Shown: piece by piece, positions 53,572-62,738 of the stretch | Numbering within the stretch: position 1 is the stretch's first letter | Layout: each line of letters opens with the position of its first letter | Source: Candidatus Gastranaerophilales bacterium | Lineage (GTDB): Bacteria > Cyanobacteriota > Vampirovibrionia > Gastranaerophilales > Gastranaerophilaceae | NCBI GenBank assembly: GCA_944326545.1 | Contig: CALVEH010000005.1 | Span: 1 to 64,000, forward strand | Direction of reading: 5' to 3' | DNA: 64,000 nt | Translations under genes and position numbers: made by a program | Notes under the pieces: model-generated | Told to the model about the DNA's origin: nothing | The model's input: the letters and a program-made list of their open reading frames with translations, nothing else | Databases searched by the model: none

Positions 53572-53948
53572 AGCTGTTTAGTCTAACTAGTGTCTTTTTT
53601 TATCTCATAATTAAAACAGGAAAGGTGATTTCTGTTCTTATATGATATGAAAGACCTGATATAAATACAAATCACGTCAAAAAAAAATTTGCTATTTCAG
53701 TTTGTAAAAATTTTTAAACCTCTTTTCAAAAAGATGATTTTTTATTTAATAATATAAATATTTAATGATTAAGTGTTTATTTTACCTTTATTTTGTTTTT
53801 TAAAGCATTCAAACTTGCAATAAATTCATATTTACAAAAGTTAACATAATTGTTTGTAAAATTTTGTTTACAAACCACATAAAATCATTAAAGTTTATAA
53901 AAGTGTAGGTCGATATAAAACCTGTAAGCAATAACAGGGGTAATGCAA
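53572..53948. other. A+T-rich intergenic region with palindromes
   Basis: No gene was seen in this 377-nt divergent gap. It holds a perfect 9-bp inverted repeat (GTTTGTAAA 53852-53860, TTTACAAAC 53867-53875, 6-nt spacer) and a small hairpin next to the downstream start (CCTGT 53921-53925, ACAGG 53934-53938). No confident promoter was identified for either flanking gene. Confidence 0.6.
53852..53875. promoter_or_regulatory. Perfect 9-bp inverted repeat, operator candidate
   Basis: GTTTGTAAA and TTTACAAAC flank ATTTTG. The spacing (one turn and a half overall) suits a dimeric DNA-binding protein. The TTTACA half also resembles a -35 box. Confidence 0.4.
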
Positions 53949-54209
53949 ATGACAGAAAACTTTTTTAAACAACCTTTTGGAATGAACATAAAAGTTCCGG
54001 TTAAAACAATCAAACAGGTTGAAAAAACTGCAGAAGGTACTGTCAGTGGTATTTTTGAACCCTTATTTAATTTTATTGATTCAAATCAACAAGTTTTTAA
54101 CGGCAATGTTGCAAATGAAATTGAAAAATACAATCTTATGCAATACAACATTGGCGCAGCATTAAGAAGAGATAAGGTAAACGGTATCGACTTTGACGTA
54201 AAAGGTTAA
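53949..54209 (+). CDS. Hypothetical small protein (86 aa)
   Basis: This product is not recognised. It is an amphipathic mix with TIKQVEKTAEGTVSGIF in the first half and EIEKYNLMQYNIGAALRR in the second, with no membrane segment or signal. An earlier ATG at 53943 is only 2 nt from the AGGGG site, so ATG 53949 (8 nt) is preferred. The site borders a 5-bp hairpin. The gene is convergent with alr. Confidence 0.62.
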   Translation: MTENFFKQPFGMNIKVPVKTIKQVEKTAEGTVSGIFEPLFNFIDSNQQVFNGNVANEIEKYNLMQYNIGAALRRDKVNGIDFDVKG

Positions 54210-54229
54210 AAGTTTTTGGTGGGTTAGTT

Positions 54230-55360
54230 TTATCTTGTGTAAACTCTCGGTAATCTCACTCTAAGAGCGCAGGTTAGCTCATAGTGGATTGTATTGAGCG
54301 TTTCTGCCCACTCATCTATTTTTATACATTCATTACCGTCTTGACCTATTAATGTTATGATGTCACCTTCTTGTGCTTCACAGTCGGTTATATCAAACAT
54401 CATTTGGTCCATTGTTATGTTGCCTATTTGTTTTACTTTTTTGCCGTTTATTATTCCGTAAATTCTGTTTGATAAACCTCTAAATACACCATCAGCATAT
54501 CCTATCGGTATAGTTGCTATTTTTGTTTCTTTTGCTGTTTCAAAGGTATGACAATAGCTTACACCCTCATCTTTATGGGCTGTATGTATATTAGTTATTC
54601 TTCCTTTAAGAGACATTGCCGGTTTTAAGTTCGGTTGATTTGTTCCTTCTGTAAGATCCGGCTGTAGCCCATAGATACCAATACCTACTCTGGCCATATT
54701 GTAATCAAAATCTTTGTAGCATACTGTAGCTGATGTATTGCAGCAATGGATAAGCAAGCCTTTTGTATCAACCGAATCCACAACACTTCTGAATTTATTG
54801 TATTGTTCCAGAGCGTAGGATTCTGTTTCTGCTGTTGCAAAGTGGGTAAATATGCCCTCAAGCTTGATGAAGTTACAATCTTGGATTTTTTTGATAAATT
54901 CAGTTGCATCTTCAGGTCTTACCCCTATTCTATTCATACCTGTATCAATTTTTACGTGAACTTTTGGTTTAATACCAAGCTTGTTGTAAGTTTGTTTGCA
55001 GGCTTCAATGTGTTCGTCTGAGAAAACGGAGATTGAAATATTGTTTTGAGCAGCTCTGTCAAAAGACCATACCGGAACTGCTCCTAATACGAGTATAGGT
55101 GCTGTTATTTCAGCTTCTCTGAGTTGCAGACCTTCGTCTATTGATGATACTCCTAAAAAATCTACTCCTGACGCAAGCAATATTGGCGCTATCATAACAG
55201 CACCGTGCCCGTAAGCATCAGCTTTTACTACTGCAAAAAGTTTTGCACCTTTTTTTAAATATTTTTTAAATTCCAGAATATTATGTTCGATACAGTCTAA
55301 ATTTACTTCTACCCAAGCATCTCTGTGAGTGTTGAGAAAAGATTTTCTGTTAAATTTCAC
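54230..55360 (-). CDS. alr: Alanine racemase
   Basis: This PLP enzyme makes D-alanine for Ddl. The 376-residue product has the PLP-lysine motif AVVKADAYGHGA, the barrel segment LEGIFTHFATAE, and the catalytic Tyr region DEGVSYCHTF, with ALRVRLPRVY at the end. The GTG 55360 start was chosen: GAGG lies 5 nt upstream and the resulting N-terminus (KFNRKSFLNTHRDAWVEVNL) fits family length. An upstream ATG at 55432 would add 24 residues unlike the family. Confidence 0.93.
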   Translation of the reverse strand: MKFNRKSFLNTHRDAWVEVNLDCIEHNILEFKKYLKKGAKLFAVVKADAYGHGAVMIAPILLASGVDFLGVSSIDEGLQLREAEITAPILVLGAVPVWSFDRAAQNNISISVFSDEHIEACKQTYNKLGIKPKVHVKIDTGMNRIGVRPEDATEFIKKIQDCNFIKLEGIFTHFATAETESYALEQYNKFRSVVDSVDTKGLLIHCCNTSATVCYKDFDYNMARVGIGIYGLQPDLTEGTNQPNLKPAMSLKGRITNIHTAHKDEGVSYCHTFETAKETKIATIPIGYADGVFRGLSNRIYGIINGKKVKQIGNITMDQMMFDITDCEAQEGDIITLIGQDGNECIKIDEWAETLNTIHYELTCALRVRLPRVYTR

Positions 55361-55463
55361 AATTGCCTCGCGTAATTTTGTATTTTCTCTCCTGTATTTT
55401 ATATCAAAAAAACATATACATGATAAAATCATTTTATTGGGTTTAAAATATTGAGGATTTTTT

Positions 55464-56213
55464 ATGAAATACGCTGTAATCTCAGATATTCACGGAAATA
55501 TGGAAGCATTGAATGCTGTTTTGGCTGATATTGAAGAAGTAGAAAAGGCTGACAAAATTTTGTGCTTAGGCGACCTTGCAATGGCAGGACCTGAACCGGG
55601 GGCTGCTATTGATAGAATAAAATCTTTGGTAGAAGCTGAAAAAGTTATTTGTATTCAGGGTAATACAGATAAAATGATTGCAGATTATAATGAAAACATT
55701 CTTGATTCATTGCGTGAAAAAAATGAAGTTATGGCCAACGCTTTAGAAGCTGATGTTAAAATTTTGACTGATTCTCAAAAAGAGTTTTTGAAAAATTTGT
55801 CTGTTAATAAAAAAGTTGAGTATTTGAAGAACAAAATACTGATGGTGCACGGTTCTCCAAGAAGAAATGACGAAAATATTTTTCCTGAAATGCCTATTTC
55901 AGAAATTGAAGAGATGGTTAAAGATACCGATGCTGATATTATTTTGTGCGGTCATACTCATGTACCTTGCGGGTATCAGACAGAAAGCAGAAAAACTATC
56001 GTGAATGACGGTAGCGTGGGCAGACCGTTTAGTGAAGAGCCTAAGGCTTGTTATGCGATACTTGATATTGGTATGGGGTGTATTTCTGTTCGTCACAAAC
56101 ATATTGAATATGATGTAAACACTGCATCTAAAAAGTTATTAGAAAGAGGATATGACGGGTGCGAGAAGTTGGCTAAAATGCTTCTTCACGCTACTTCCAG
56201 ATATCCGCAATAA
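55464..56213 (+). CDS. Calcineurin-like metallophosphoesterase (YfcE/MJ0936-like)
   Basis: This phosphoesterase has 249 residues. The metal-binding motifs are in order: ISDIHGN near residue 6, LGDLAMAGP near 36, GNTDK near 67, VHGSPRR near 127 and GHTHVP near 158. Members act on phosphodiesters or phosphomonoesters and the substrate here is open. GAGGA precedes the ATG. purB follows after 14 nt. Confidence 0.88.
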   Translation: MKYAVISDIHGNMEALNAVLADIEEVEKADKILCLGDLAMAGPEPGAAIDRIKSLVEAEKVICIQGNTDKMIADYNENILDSLREKNEVMANALEADVKILTDSQKEFLKNLSVNKKVEYLKNKILMVHGSPRRNDENIFPEMPISEIEEMVKDTDADIILCGHTHVPCGYQTESRKTIVNDGSVGRPFSEEPKACYAILDIGMGCISVRHKHIEYDVNTASKKLLERGYDGCEKLAKMLLHATSRYPQ

Positions 56214-56227
56214 GAGGTTTTTTGATT

Positions 56228-57523
56228 ATGATAGAACGTTACAGTTTGAAAGAAATGAAAGACTTATGGGAACTTGATTCTAAGTTCGGTTTCTATTTGC
56301 AGGTAGAGCTTGCTGTTTGTGAAGCTTATAACTCTCTTGGCAAAATAAGTGATGCAGACTTACAAACAATAAAAGAAAAAGCTTCTTTTTCTGTTGAACG
56401 TATTGATGAGATAGAAAAAGAGGTCGGGCATGATGTTATCGCTTTTTTAACTAACGTAAATGAAAATGTTGGAGAGCCATCTCGTTTTATACATATGGGG
56501 ATGACAAGCTCTGACGTCATTGATACGGCTTTTGCTTTGCAAATAAAAAAAGCTTCTGAAATCATTTTAAAAGATTTAAATTCTGTTATCGAAACTATCA
56601 AAAACAAAGCCAAAGAACATAAAGATACTGTTTGTATTGGTCGTTCTCATGGAATACACGCTGAACCTATGACTTTTGGGGTTAAGTTGTGCAGTTGGTT
56701 GGATTTGTTTGAAAGAGCTAAAAAAAGATTTGAAACAGCTCTTGAGGATATTTCCGTAGGCCAAATTTCAGGCCCTGTAGGTACGTATAGCAATATTTCT
56801 CCGGAAATAGAATCTATTACGTGTGAAAAATTGGGACTAAAACCTGCAAAAATTTCTACTCAGGTAATAGCTCGAGACAGACACGCTTATTATATGCAGG
56901 CTTTAGCTTTGATTGCTGCTTCTATAGAACAATGTGCCGTTGAGGTAAGACATCTGCAACGTACGGAAGTTTTAGAAGTTGAAGAAGCTTTTAAAAAGGG
57001 GCAAAAAGGCTCTTCTGCTATGCCTCATAAAAAGAATCCTATTTCTTCAGAAAACCTTTCAGGTCTTGCAAGAGTTGTAAAAAGCAACGCTGCTGCAGCA
57101 TTGGATAACATTGCTCTTTGGCACGAAAGAGACATTTCTCATAGTTCAGTAGAAAGAATTATTTTCCCCGATTCAACCATACTTGTTGATTATATGTTGA
57201 ATCGCTTTAACAGATTGGTTGAAGGACTTGTCGTTCATAAAGATAATATGTTGAAAAATTCTTCATTATTTGGGGGAATAGTTTATTCTCAAAGAGTTTT
57301 GCTAGAGTTAACAAACAAAGGCTTGTCCAGAGAACAGGCATATTATCTTGTTCAAAAGAATGCTTTGGCTGCATTTAATAATCAAGACGGTGATTTTAAA
57401 AAGAACTTATTACAAGACAGTGAAGTTACTTCTGTTTTAAGCGAAAGTGAAATTGAAAATTGTTTTGATTCGTCATATTATTTGAGAAATATTCATAAAA
57501 TATATGAAAGATTTTCTATTTAA
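56228..57523 (+). CDS. purB: Adenylosuccinate lyase
   Basis: PurB cleaves SAICAR and adenylosuccinate in purine synthesis. The 431 residues begin IERYSLKEMKDLWELDSKF and contain HMGMTSSDVIDTA, GRSHGIHAEPMTFG and the superfamily signature GSSAMPHKKNP near residue 263. AAGAGG precedes ATG 56228. An earlier TTG at 56222 was not chosen. Confidence 0.96.
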   Translation: MIERYSLKEMKDLWELDSKFGFYLQVELAVCEAYNSLGKISDADLQTIKEKASFSVERIDEIEKEVGHDVIAFLTNVNENVGEPSRFIHMGMTSSDVIDTAFALQIKKASEIILKDLNSVIETIKNKAKEHKDTVCIGRSHGIHAEPMTFGVKLCSWLDLFERAKKRFETALEDISVGQISGPVGTYSNISPEIESITCEKLGLKPAKISTQVIARDRHAYYMQALALIAASIEQCAVEVRHLQRTEVLEVEEAFKKGQKGSSAMPHKKNPISSENLSGLARVVKSNAAAALDNIALWHERDISHSSVERIIFPDSTILVDYMLNRFNRLVEGLVVHKDNMLKNSSLFGGIVYSQRVLLELTNKGLSREQAYYLVQKNALAAFNNQDGDFKKNLLQDSEVTSVLSESEIENCFDSSYYLRNIHKIYERFSI

Positions 57524-57535
57524 ATGAGGTAATTA

Positions 57536-58195
57536 ATGGGTTGCTTAAAACTACTAATTAAAATAGTTATTCTTGTTTTTGCCGTTATCGGTTTTAAATC
57601 TGTAGGCGGTTGGGATTGGTGTGTAAAAACTTTTCACCTTAATGAAAAACCGTCACAAGAATCAATGATTGAAAAAAGCAAAGATGTTGCTGATTTTTCT
57701 TCTATTCCAGATGAATATGAACTTGCTAAGTCAGCTAATATTCTTGGTTATAGAGCAGTTATTGCCGAACATTCTGCTACCGGTCAAAAATTTGCAGTTG
57801 TTAATGAAAATAAGGGCATAAAGCTTTCTAAAAAAGATTTTAAAGACGGCTCTCTCAAAAAAAAAATCGATGGTATAAACGAAAAACTGAGTTATCAGTA
57901 TATCCATGTTGAAAATTTTAAAATTTTAAAACAGGGCACAATGAAATCAATGGGACAATCTGTTCCTTATGCTCAGTTTCAAGCTGATGTAACCAATCTC
58001 CCAGTTAAAACATTAAAAGGGGTAATTGCTGTTGCAGAGGATAAGGATGGCAAGAGCAAGATTCTTGTGTCTGCAAATGAAAATGGCAAGTATTCTCAAA
58101 TAATTGCGGAGCAATTTTTTAAAAAGGTTAAATTAACCGAGCCTGAACAAAAGCAAAATAAAAAAGAAGCACCTAAAAATGACAAATCAAAATAA
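57536..58195 (+). CDS. Hypothetical protein with N-terminal membrane anchor
   Basis: This 219-residue product is unrecognised. One N-terminal hydrophobic helix (about 4-24, LIKIVILVFAVIGF) is followed by an external mixed alpha/beta domain and a Lys/Gln-rich tail. GAGG lies before the ATG. ribD starts 17 nt inside its end, so the two are co-translated, though no functional link is evident. Confidence 0.75.
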   Translation: MGCLKLLIKIVILVFAVIGFKSVGGWDWCVKTFHLNEKPSQESMIEKSKDVADFSSIPDEYELAKSANILGYRAVIAEHSATGQKFAVVNENKGIKLSKKDFKDGSLKKKIDGINEKLSYQYIHVENFKILKQGTMKSMGQSVPYAQFQADVTNLPVKTLKGVIAVAEDKDGKSKILVSANENGKYSQIIAEQFFKKVKLTEPEQKQNKKEAPKNDKSK

Positions 58196-59294
58196 ATTTT
58201 ATGAAAAATATATGAAAAGGTGTCTGACCTTAGCAAAAAAGGGTGAAGGCTTTGTTTCTCCAAACCCTCTAGTTGGGGCTGTTATTCTCGATAAAAACGG
58301 TGTTGTTGCAGGCTATGGCTGGCATAAAAAATATGGAGAAGCTCATGCGGAAGTTAATGCTGTTAGAATAGCCCAAAAAAATGGTGTGGATATTAAGGGC
58401 GGTACAATTTTTGTTAGTTTAGAACCTTGTTCGCATTATGGAAAGACCCCGCCCTGTGCCGATTTAATAATTGAAAAAGGTTTAAAGACTGTTGTTGCAG
58501 GTTGTGTCGATCCAAACCCAAAAGTTGCGGGTAAAGGACTTGAAAAACTCAAAAATGCAGGGATTAATGTTGTTTCTGGTGTGTTAGAAGATGAGTGTAA
58601 AAAATTAAACGAAATTTTTATAAAAAATCAGACAGAAAAAAAAGTATTTGTTGCAATAAAAACAGCAACAACAATGGACGGTAAAATTGCTACAAGAACA
58701 GGCAGTTCAAAGTGGATTACTTCTGAAAAAGCTCGTGTGGAAGTTCAAAAATTAAGAAACAAGTACGATGCTATCTTAACCGGTTCAGGAACAGTTTTGG
58801 CTGATAATCCTTCTTTAACTTGCAGATTGAAAAACGGTCGTAGTCCTGTTCGAGTTATAGTTGATTCTTGTGCTGTTACCAGTGCTGATTCTAATGTGTA
58901 TAAAAATGACGGGACAAGAGTTTTTATTGCTGTTAAAGAAGATATTGATGATTCATTAATTAAAAAATACCCCGCAAATGTTGAAGTATTAAAATGTCCC
59001 ATTTGTAAAAAGTCAGGAAAGATTGATATAAATTTTCTTGCTGATAGATTGTTTGATTTTGGTATAAGAAGTATTCTTGTTGAAGCTGGCGGACTTTTGA
59101 ATGCAGCTTTTCTTTCATCAGGGCTAGTTGATAAAGTTTATCAATTTATTGCTCCAAAAGTCTTGTGTGACAACAATGCTAAAAGTTTTGTTGACGGTTT
59201 ATGTATTGAAAAGATTGATGAAGGTTTCAAGTTTGAAATAGAATCAGTTAAATCTTATGAACCCGATATTTTGGTTATAAGTAAGGTTTTATAA
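58179..59294 (+). CDS. ribD: Bifunctional riboflavin biosynthesis deaminase/reductase RibD
   Basis: RibD deaminates and then reduces the pyrimidine intermediate of riboflavin synthesis. The N-terminal deaminase has SPNPLVGAVI, HAEVNAV near residue 56 and the zinc Cys motif EPCSHYGKTPPC near 82-93. The C-terminal reductase has KTATTMDGKIAT, SKWITS, DAILTGSGTVLADNP and VEAGGLLNAAFL. The 371-residue length is normal. No other rib gene is adjacent. The end overlaps convergent mazG by 6 nt. Confidence 0.95.
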   Translation: MTNQNKFYEKYMKRCLTLAKKGEGFVSPNPLVGAVILDKNGVVAGYGWHKKYGEAHAEVNAVRIAQKNGVDIKGGTIFVSLEPCSHYGKTPPCADLIIEKGLKTVVAGCVDPNPKVAGKGLEKLKNAGINVVSGVLEDECKKLNEIFIKNQTEKKVFVAIKTATTMDGKIATRTGSSKWITSEKARVEVQKLRNKYDAILTGSGTVLADNPSLTCRLKNGRSPVRVIVDSCAVTSADSNVYKNDGTRVFIAVKEDIDDSLIKKYPANVEVLKCPICKKSGKIDINFLADRLFDFGIRSILVEAGGLLNAAFLSSGLVDKVYQFIAPKVLCDNNAKSFVDGLCIEKIDEGFKFEIESVKSYEPDILVISKVL

Positions 59295-60095
59295 ATTTTC
59301 TTTTACAGCTTTTTTAGCTTGTTTCCAAAGGTTGTCGTATTCTTCAAAAGAATAGTTTTCCATTGGTTTTTCAGGAGTTTTGGCAGCAATTTCTTCCATT
59401 TTTCTAAAACGTGCCATAAACTTTCTGTTGGCTTTTAACAAGGCTTGTTCTGCATCGATTTTATTCCATCTTGCTAGGTTAACCGCTGCAAAGAGTATAT
59501 CGCCAAGTTCTTCTTCTGCATTTTCTTTGTCGCCTTTTGCAATTGCGTCTTTAAACTCTTGCGCTTCGGAATTGAAACATTCCCATAAAGAGTCTTCATT
59601 AGGCCATTCAAAACCTTTTTTAACCGCGTTTTTACTGATTTTTTGGGCGCTCATAAGGGCTGATTGAGCTTTTGATATTCCATCCATTGCAGATTTGCGG
59701 TGTTTCTTTTCTTCTGCTTTTAGTTTTTCCCAGTTATCAAGGATGTCAGCTGTACTGCTTACTTTAGTAGAGCCAAACACGTGAGGGTGTCTGTGGACAA
59801 GCTTGTCTGATATCCCTTTTGCTACATCATCAATATCAAAGGCTTTTTCTTCTTTTGCTATTTGAGAGTGCAATACAACCTGCAGAAGTACGTCTCCCAG
59901 TTCTTCTTTAAGGTGAACCATATCGTTGTCTTCTATTGCATCGACAGCCTCGTAGGCTTCTTCTATCATATTCTTTTTTAAAGAATAGTGAGTTTGTTCT
60001 CTGTCCCAAGCGCATCCGTTTTCACCTCTAAGGGTTTCAAGAATTCCTATGAGTCTTTCAAGATTAGGATATTTGGGTTGTCCTTGTTTTTCCAT
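59289..60095 (-). CDS. mazG: Nucleoside triphosphate pyrophosphohydrolase MazG
   Basis: MazG is a house-cleaning all-alpha NTP pyrophosphatase that hydrolyses NTPs to NMPs. The 268 residues have both repeats of the family: EELGDVLLQVVLHSQIA in the first domain and EEELGDILFAAVNLARW in the second, plus CAWDREQTHYSL near the start. It follows the LCP gene by 2 nt. Confidence 0.94.
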   Translation of the reverse strand: MEKQGQPKYPNLERLIGILETLRGENGCAWDREQTHYSLKKNMIEEAYEAVDAIEDNDMVHLKEELGDVLLQVVLHSQIAKEEKAFDIDDVAKGISDKLVHRHPHVFGSTKVSSTADILDNWEKLKAEEKKHRKSAMDGISKAQSALMSAQKISKNAVKKGFEWPNEDSLWECFNSEAQEFKDAIAKGDKENAEEELGDILFAAVNLARWNKIDAEQALLKANRKFMARFRKMEEIAAKTPEKPMENYSFEEYDNLWKQAKKAVKENL

Positions 60096-60097
60096 TG

Positions 60098-61402
60098 TTA
60101 GCTGCCTGATACGATAATTGTAAAGTCACTGTGTACACAGTACATTCTGACTGGATCATATACAAATTGAGATGATTTTACTTCCGGAACTTGTTTTTTT
60201 AACCAGCCGACAAAGTCACTTGTTACAGCTGCGTTGTGACCAATTATTTGAGAGTGCGGAAGTTGAGCTCTGCCTATGCAGTTAACTTCGTATCCTGAAC
60301 TTTCAAGCTGGTCTTTTATTTTCATTGCTTCGTCTTCTTTGTCGAATGCGTACATAATACCTGCAACAAGTTTTTTATCCGTTGGAGATGGTTTTGTTCT
60401 GTAAACCATTCTGTCGATAACTTCTTGTGTTTTTTCAGGATCTAATATCCAGTAGCTTATGTAACCTTTTTTAGATGGAGCACCCGGAAGTGTTGCAAAT
60501 TCTACGTCGCTCATATCTATATTTCTCAATGCTGCTGCGATGTGAGACATTTCGTATAAAGAAAGGTTTGTTTTTACATAAGCTGAAGCAATGTTCAAAA
60601 CTTCTGGAATCTTTGGTATTACTGATGGTGATTGAAGCTTTTCAAGTACGGCTTTTACAAACCATTGTTGTCTTGAAGTTCTTCCTATATCACCAAGTCC
60701 GTCTTTTCTGAATCTTAAGTATCCTTCAACTTGTTCACCGTTTAATACGTGCAAACCTTTTGACAAGTTTATGTGTAATTTGCCTGCGTTGTCGTTATAA
60801 TACATATCTTTTTCAATATATACAGGCACACCGCCTAATGCGTCAACGAGTTTTTTTACACCGTCATTGTTAACAACAACATATTTGTTTATTTTTATTC
60901 CAAGAGTATCTTCAACAGTTTTGATTGTTAAATCGATACCGCCCAATGCGTGAGCTGCGTTAATCTTTTGTACACCGTGATCACCGGCAAGATAAACTTT
61001 ACTGTCTCTTGGAATTGAAATTGCGTTAATTGAATGGCTTGCAGGATCCAAATTAACAAGAATCATTGTGTCAGAACGAGTGCCTTTGAACTTATCGGCG
61101 TTATCTCCGTTTGAATCAACACCAACGATAAGGATATTTTGTTTTTGTTGAAGTATCGGCAAAGAAAATCCTTTTTGTTCTTTAGGGTTAATGTCTTCAA
61201 CAAAACTCAACAACATTTTTGAGTATTTGTTATCAACACCGGCATATCCGATAAACGCAAATGCTGCTGCTATTACAACCATTATTGTCAGTAACAAGCC
61301 GACTATCATTTTTCCAAAACTGTTTTTTGCTTTTGAATTTTTTCTGCTGTGTCTGTACAGATATTGATTGTATTGCTCGTTTTTATCTTTTAATTCTTTC
61401 AT
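60098..61402 (-). CDS. LytR-CpsA-Psr (LCP) family protein with LytR_C-like tail
   Basis: LCP proteins transfer polyprenyl-linked polymers to peptidoglycan. The 434 residues have a cytoplasmic basic N-terminus, one membrane helix (about 31-52), the LCP domain with RSDTMILVNLDP, ISIPRDSKVY, KINAAHALGG and DIGRTSRQQWF, and a C-terminal domain (about 345-434) like LytR_C. LCP genes are known in cyanobacteria, so this fits a diderm here. AAGGATAGAG precedes the ATG. Confidence 0.9.
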   Translation of the reverse strand: MKELKDKNEQYNQYLYRHSRKNSKAKNSFGKMIVGLLLTIMVVIAAAFAFIGYAGVDNKYSKMLLSFVEDINPKEQKGFSLPILQQKQNILIVGVDSNGDNADKFKGTRSDTMILVNLDPASHSINAISIPRDSKVYLAGDHGVQKINAAHALGGIDLTIKTVEDTLGIKINKYVVVNNDGVKKLVDALGGVPVYIEKDMYYNDNAGKLHINLSKGLHVLNGEQVEGYLRFRKDGLGDIGRTSRQQWFVKAVLEKLQSPSVIPKIPEVLNIASAYVKTNLSLYEMSHIAAALRNIDMSDVEFATLPGAPSKKGYISYWILDPEKTQEVIDRMVYRTKPSPTDKKLVAGIMYAFDKEDEAMKIKDQLESSGYEVNCIGRAQLPHSQIIGHNAAVTSDFVGWLKKQVPEVKSSQFVYDPVRMYCVHSDFTIIVSGS

Positions 61403-61529
61403 TTCGACTCTATCCTTGTAATAAATTAAAAAAAACTAACCATTCAACTTAATAAATATATTACTTCAAAAAAATAATTTTATATACTGCAAAATAAAAA
61501 AAAATAAAGATTTTTTATGTTTTTTTGCT

Positions 61530-61545
61530 TATAATATGTGTTATG
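61530..61545 (+). promoter_or_regulatory. -10 box 13 nt before proB start (probable leaderless mRNA)
   Basis: TATAAT (61530-61535) begins 13 nt before ATG 61543. No Shine-Dalgarno sequence is present. The -35 is not convincing. Confidence 0.5.
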
Positions 61546-62712
61546 AGTTACGAAGAAATACGCAATAAACTTAAAGAATCTAAACGTATAGTTTTTAAAT
61601 TTGGTACAAATGTTTTAAGAAATGACTTTAAAGAAATTTCTTTGTCCAGAATTTATACGTTTATTGAAGACATTGCCCTTTTGAAAAAAGAAGGGAAAGA
61701 ACCTATTATTGTTACCTCAGGTGCTGTGGGTTTAGGTGCAAAAAGATTAAATGTTGACTCTTCAGAAAGTATGTCTGTAAAGCAGGCTTGCGCTGCAGTC
61801 GGTCAGTCAAGGTTGATGTCGATATATGAAGATGGGTTTGATAAGTATGGTATTATTACTGCGCAAATTCTTTTAACAGAAGAAGATTTCACCCACAGAA
61901 GAAAATATTTAAGTCTGCATGATACTTTAAACACATTGATTGGTCTTGGAACTATTCCTGTAATTAATCAAAATGATACTGTTTCTACAGAAGAGCTTGA
62001 TTTTTATCAGGACGCATTTGAAGTTTGTTTTTCAGATAACGATAAATTGTCTGCACTTGTTGCAAGTGAATTAGACGCTGATTTGTTAGTCGTTCTTTCT
62101 GATATAGAGGGGCTGTATAACGATAATCCGAAAATCAACCCTGATGCTAAAAAGATTGATGTTGTTGAAAAAGTAACAGATGATTTTGAAGATTTCACTC
62201 GTAATGCTCTTAGCCCTGTCAGTGGCGGTCGTGGCGGTATGAAAACAAAATTGTCGGCAATGAAGGTTGTTACTCGTTCTGGTGGTATGGCTGTTATAGC
62301 TAACGGAAAAACACCTCATATTATAAGAAGACTTTTTGATAAAGACGAAACAGAAAAACTCGGCACAATTTTTCTTCCTACCGAAAATCTTGCTAACAAA
62401 AAACGTTGGATTGCTTATGCTACAAATATTCAAGCAAGATTGGTCGTTAATGATGGCGCTAAAAAAGCTCTTAGTAAAGAGTTTAAAAGTCTTTTGCCTA
62501 TAGGGATAATTGATATTGAAGGCGATTGTCAAAAAGGTGATATTGTAAGCATTGTTGATTCTCAAGGTAATGAGTTTGCCAGAGGTATGGTGAACTACAA
62601 TTGCTCTGATTGTAAACGAATTATGGGACATCATTCTGACGAAATTCTTGGTATTTTAGGGTACAAGAATTATGATGCAGTTATTACTCGTGATAATATC
62701 GCATTGCTTTAG
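61543..62712 (+). CDS. proB: Glutamate 5-kinase
   Basis: ProB phosphorylates glutamate in proline synthesis. The 389 residues comprise an amino-acid kinase domain (FGTNVLR, VTSGAVGLGAKRL, INQNDTVS, SDIEGLY, GRGGMKTKLSA) to about 265 and a C-terminal PUA domain (from about 285). ATG 61543 is preferred. An upstream TTG frame at 61525 overlaps the -10 box and cannot be transcribed from it. proA follows after 26 nt. Confidence 0.95.
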   Translation: MSYEEIRNKLKESKRIVFKFGTNVLRNDFKEISLSRIYTFIEDIALLKKEGKEPIIVTSGAVGLGAKRLNVDSSESMSVKQACAAVGQSRLMSIYEDGFDKYGIITAQILLTEEDFTHRRKYLSLHDTLNTLIGLGTIPVINQNDTVSTEELDFYQDAFEVCFSDNDKLSALVASELDADLLVVLSDIEGLYNDNPKINPDAKKIDVVEKVTDDFEDFTRNALSPVSGGRGGMKTKLSAMKVVTRSGGMAVIANGKTPHIIRRLFDKDETEKLGTIFLPTENLANKKRWIAYATNIQARLVVNDGAKKALSKEFKSLLPIGIIDIEGDCQKGDIVSIVDSQGNEFARGMVNYNCSDCKRIMGHHSDEILGILGYKNYDAVITRDNIALL

Positions 62713-62738
62713 TTTCTATTTTTTAAGAGGGTCTAAGT

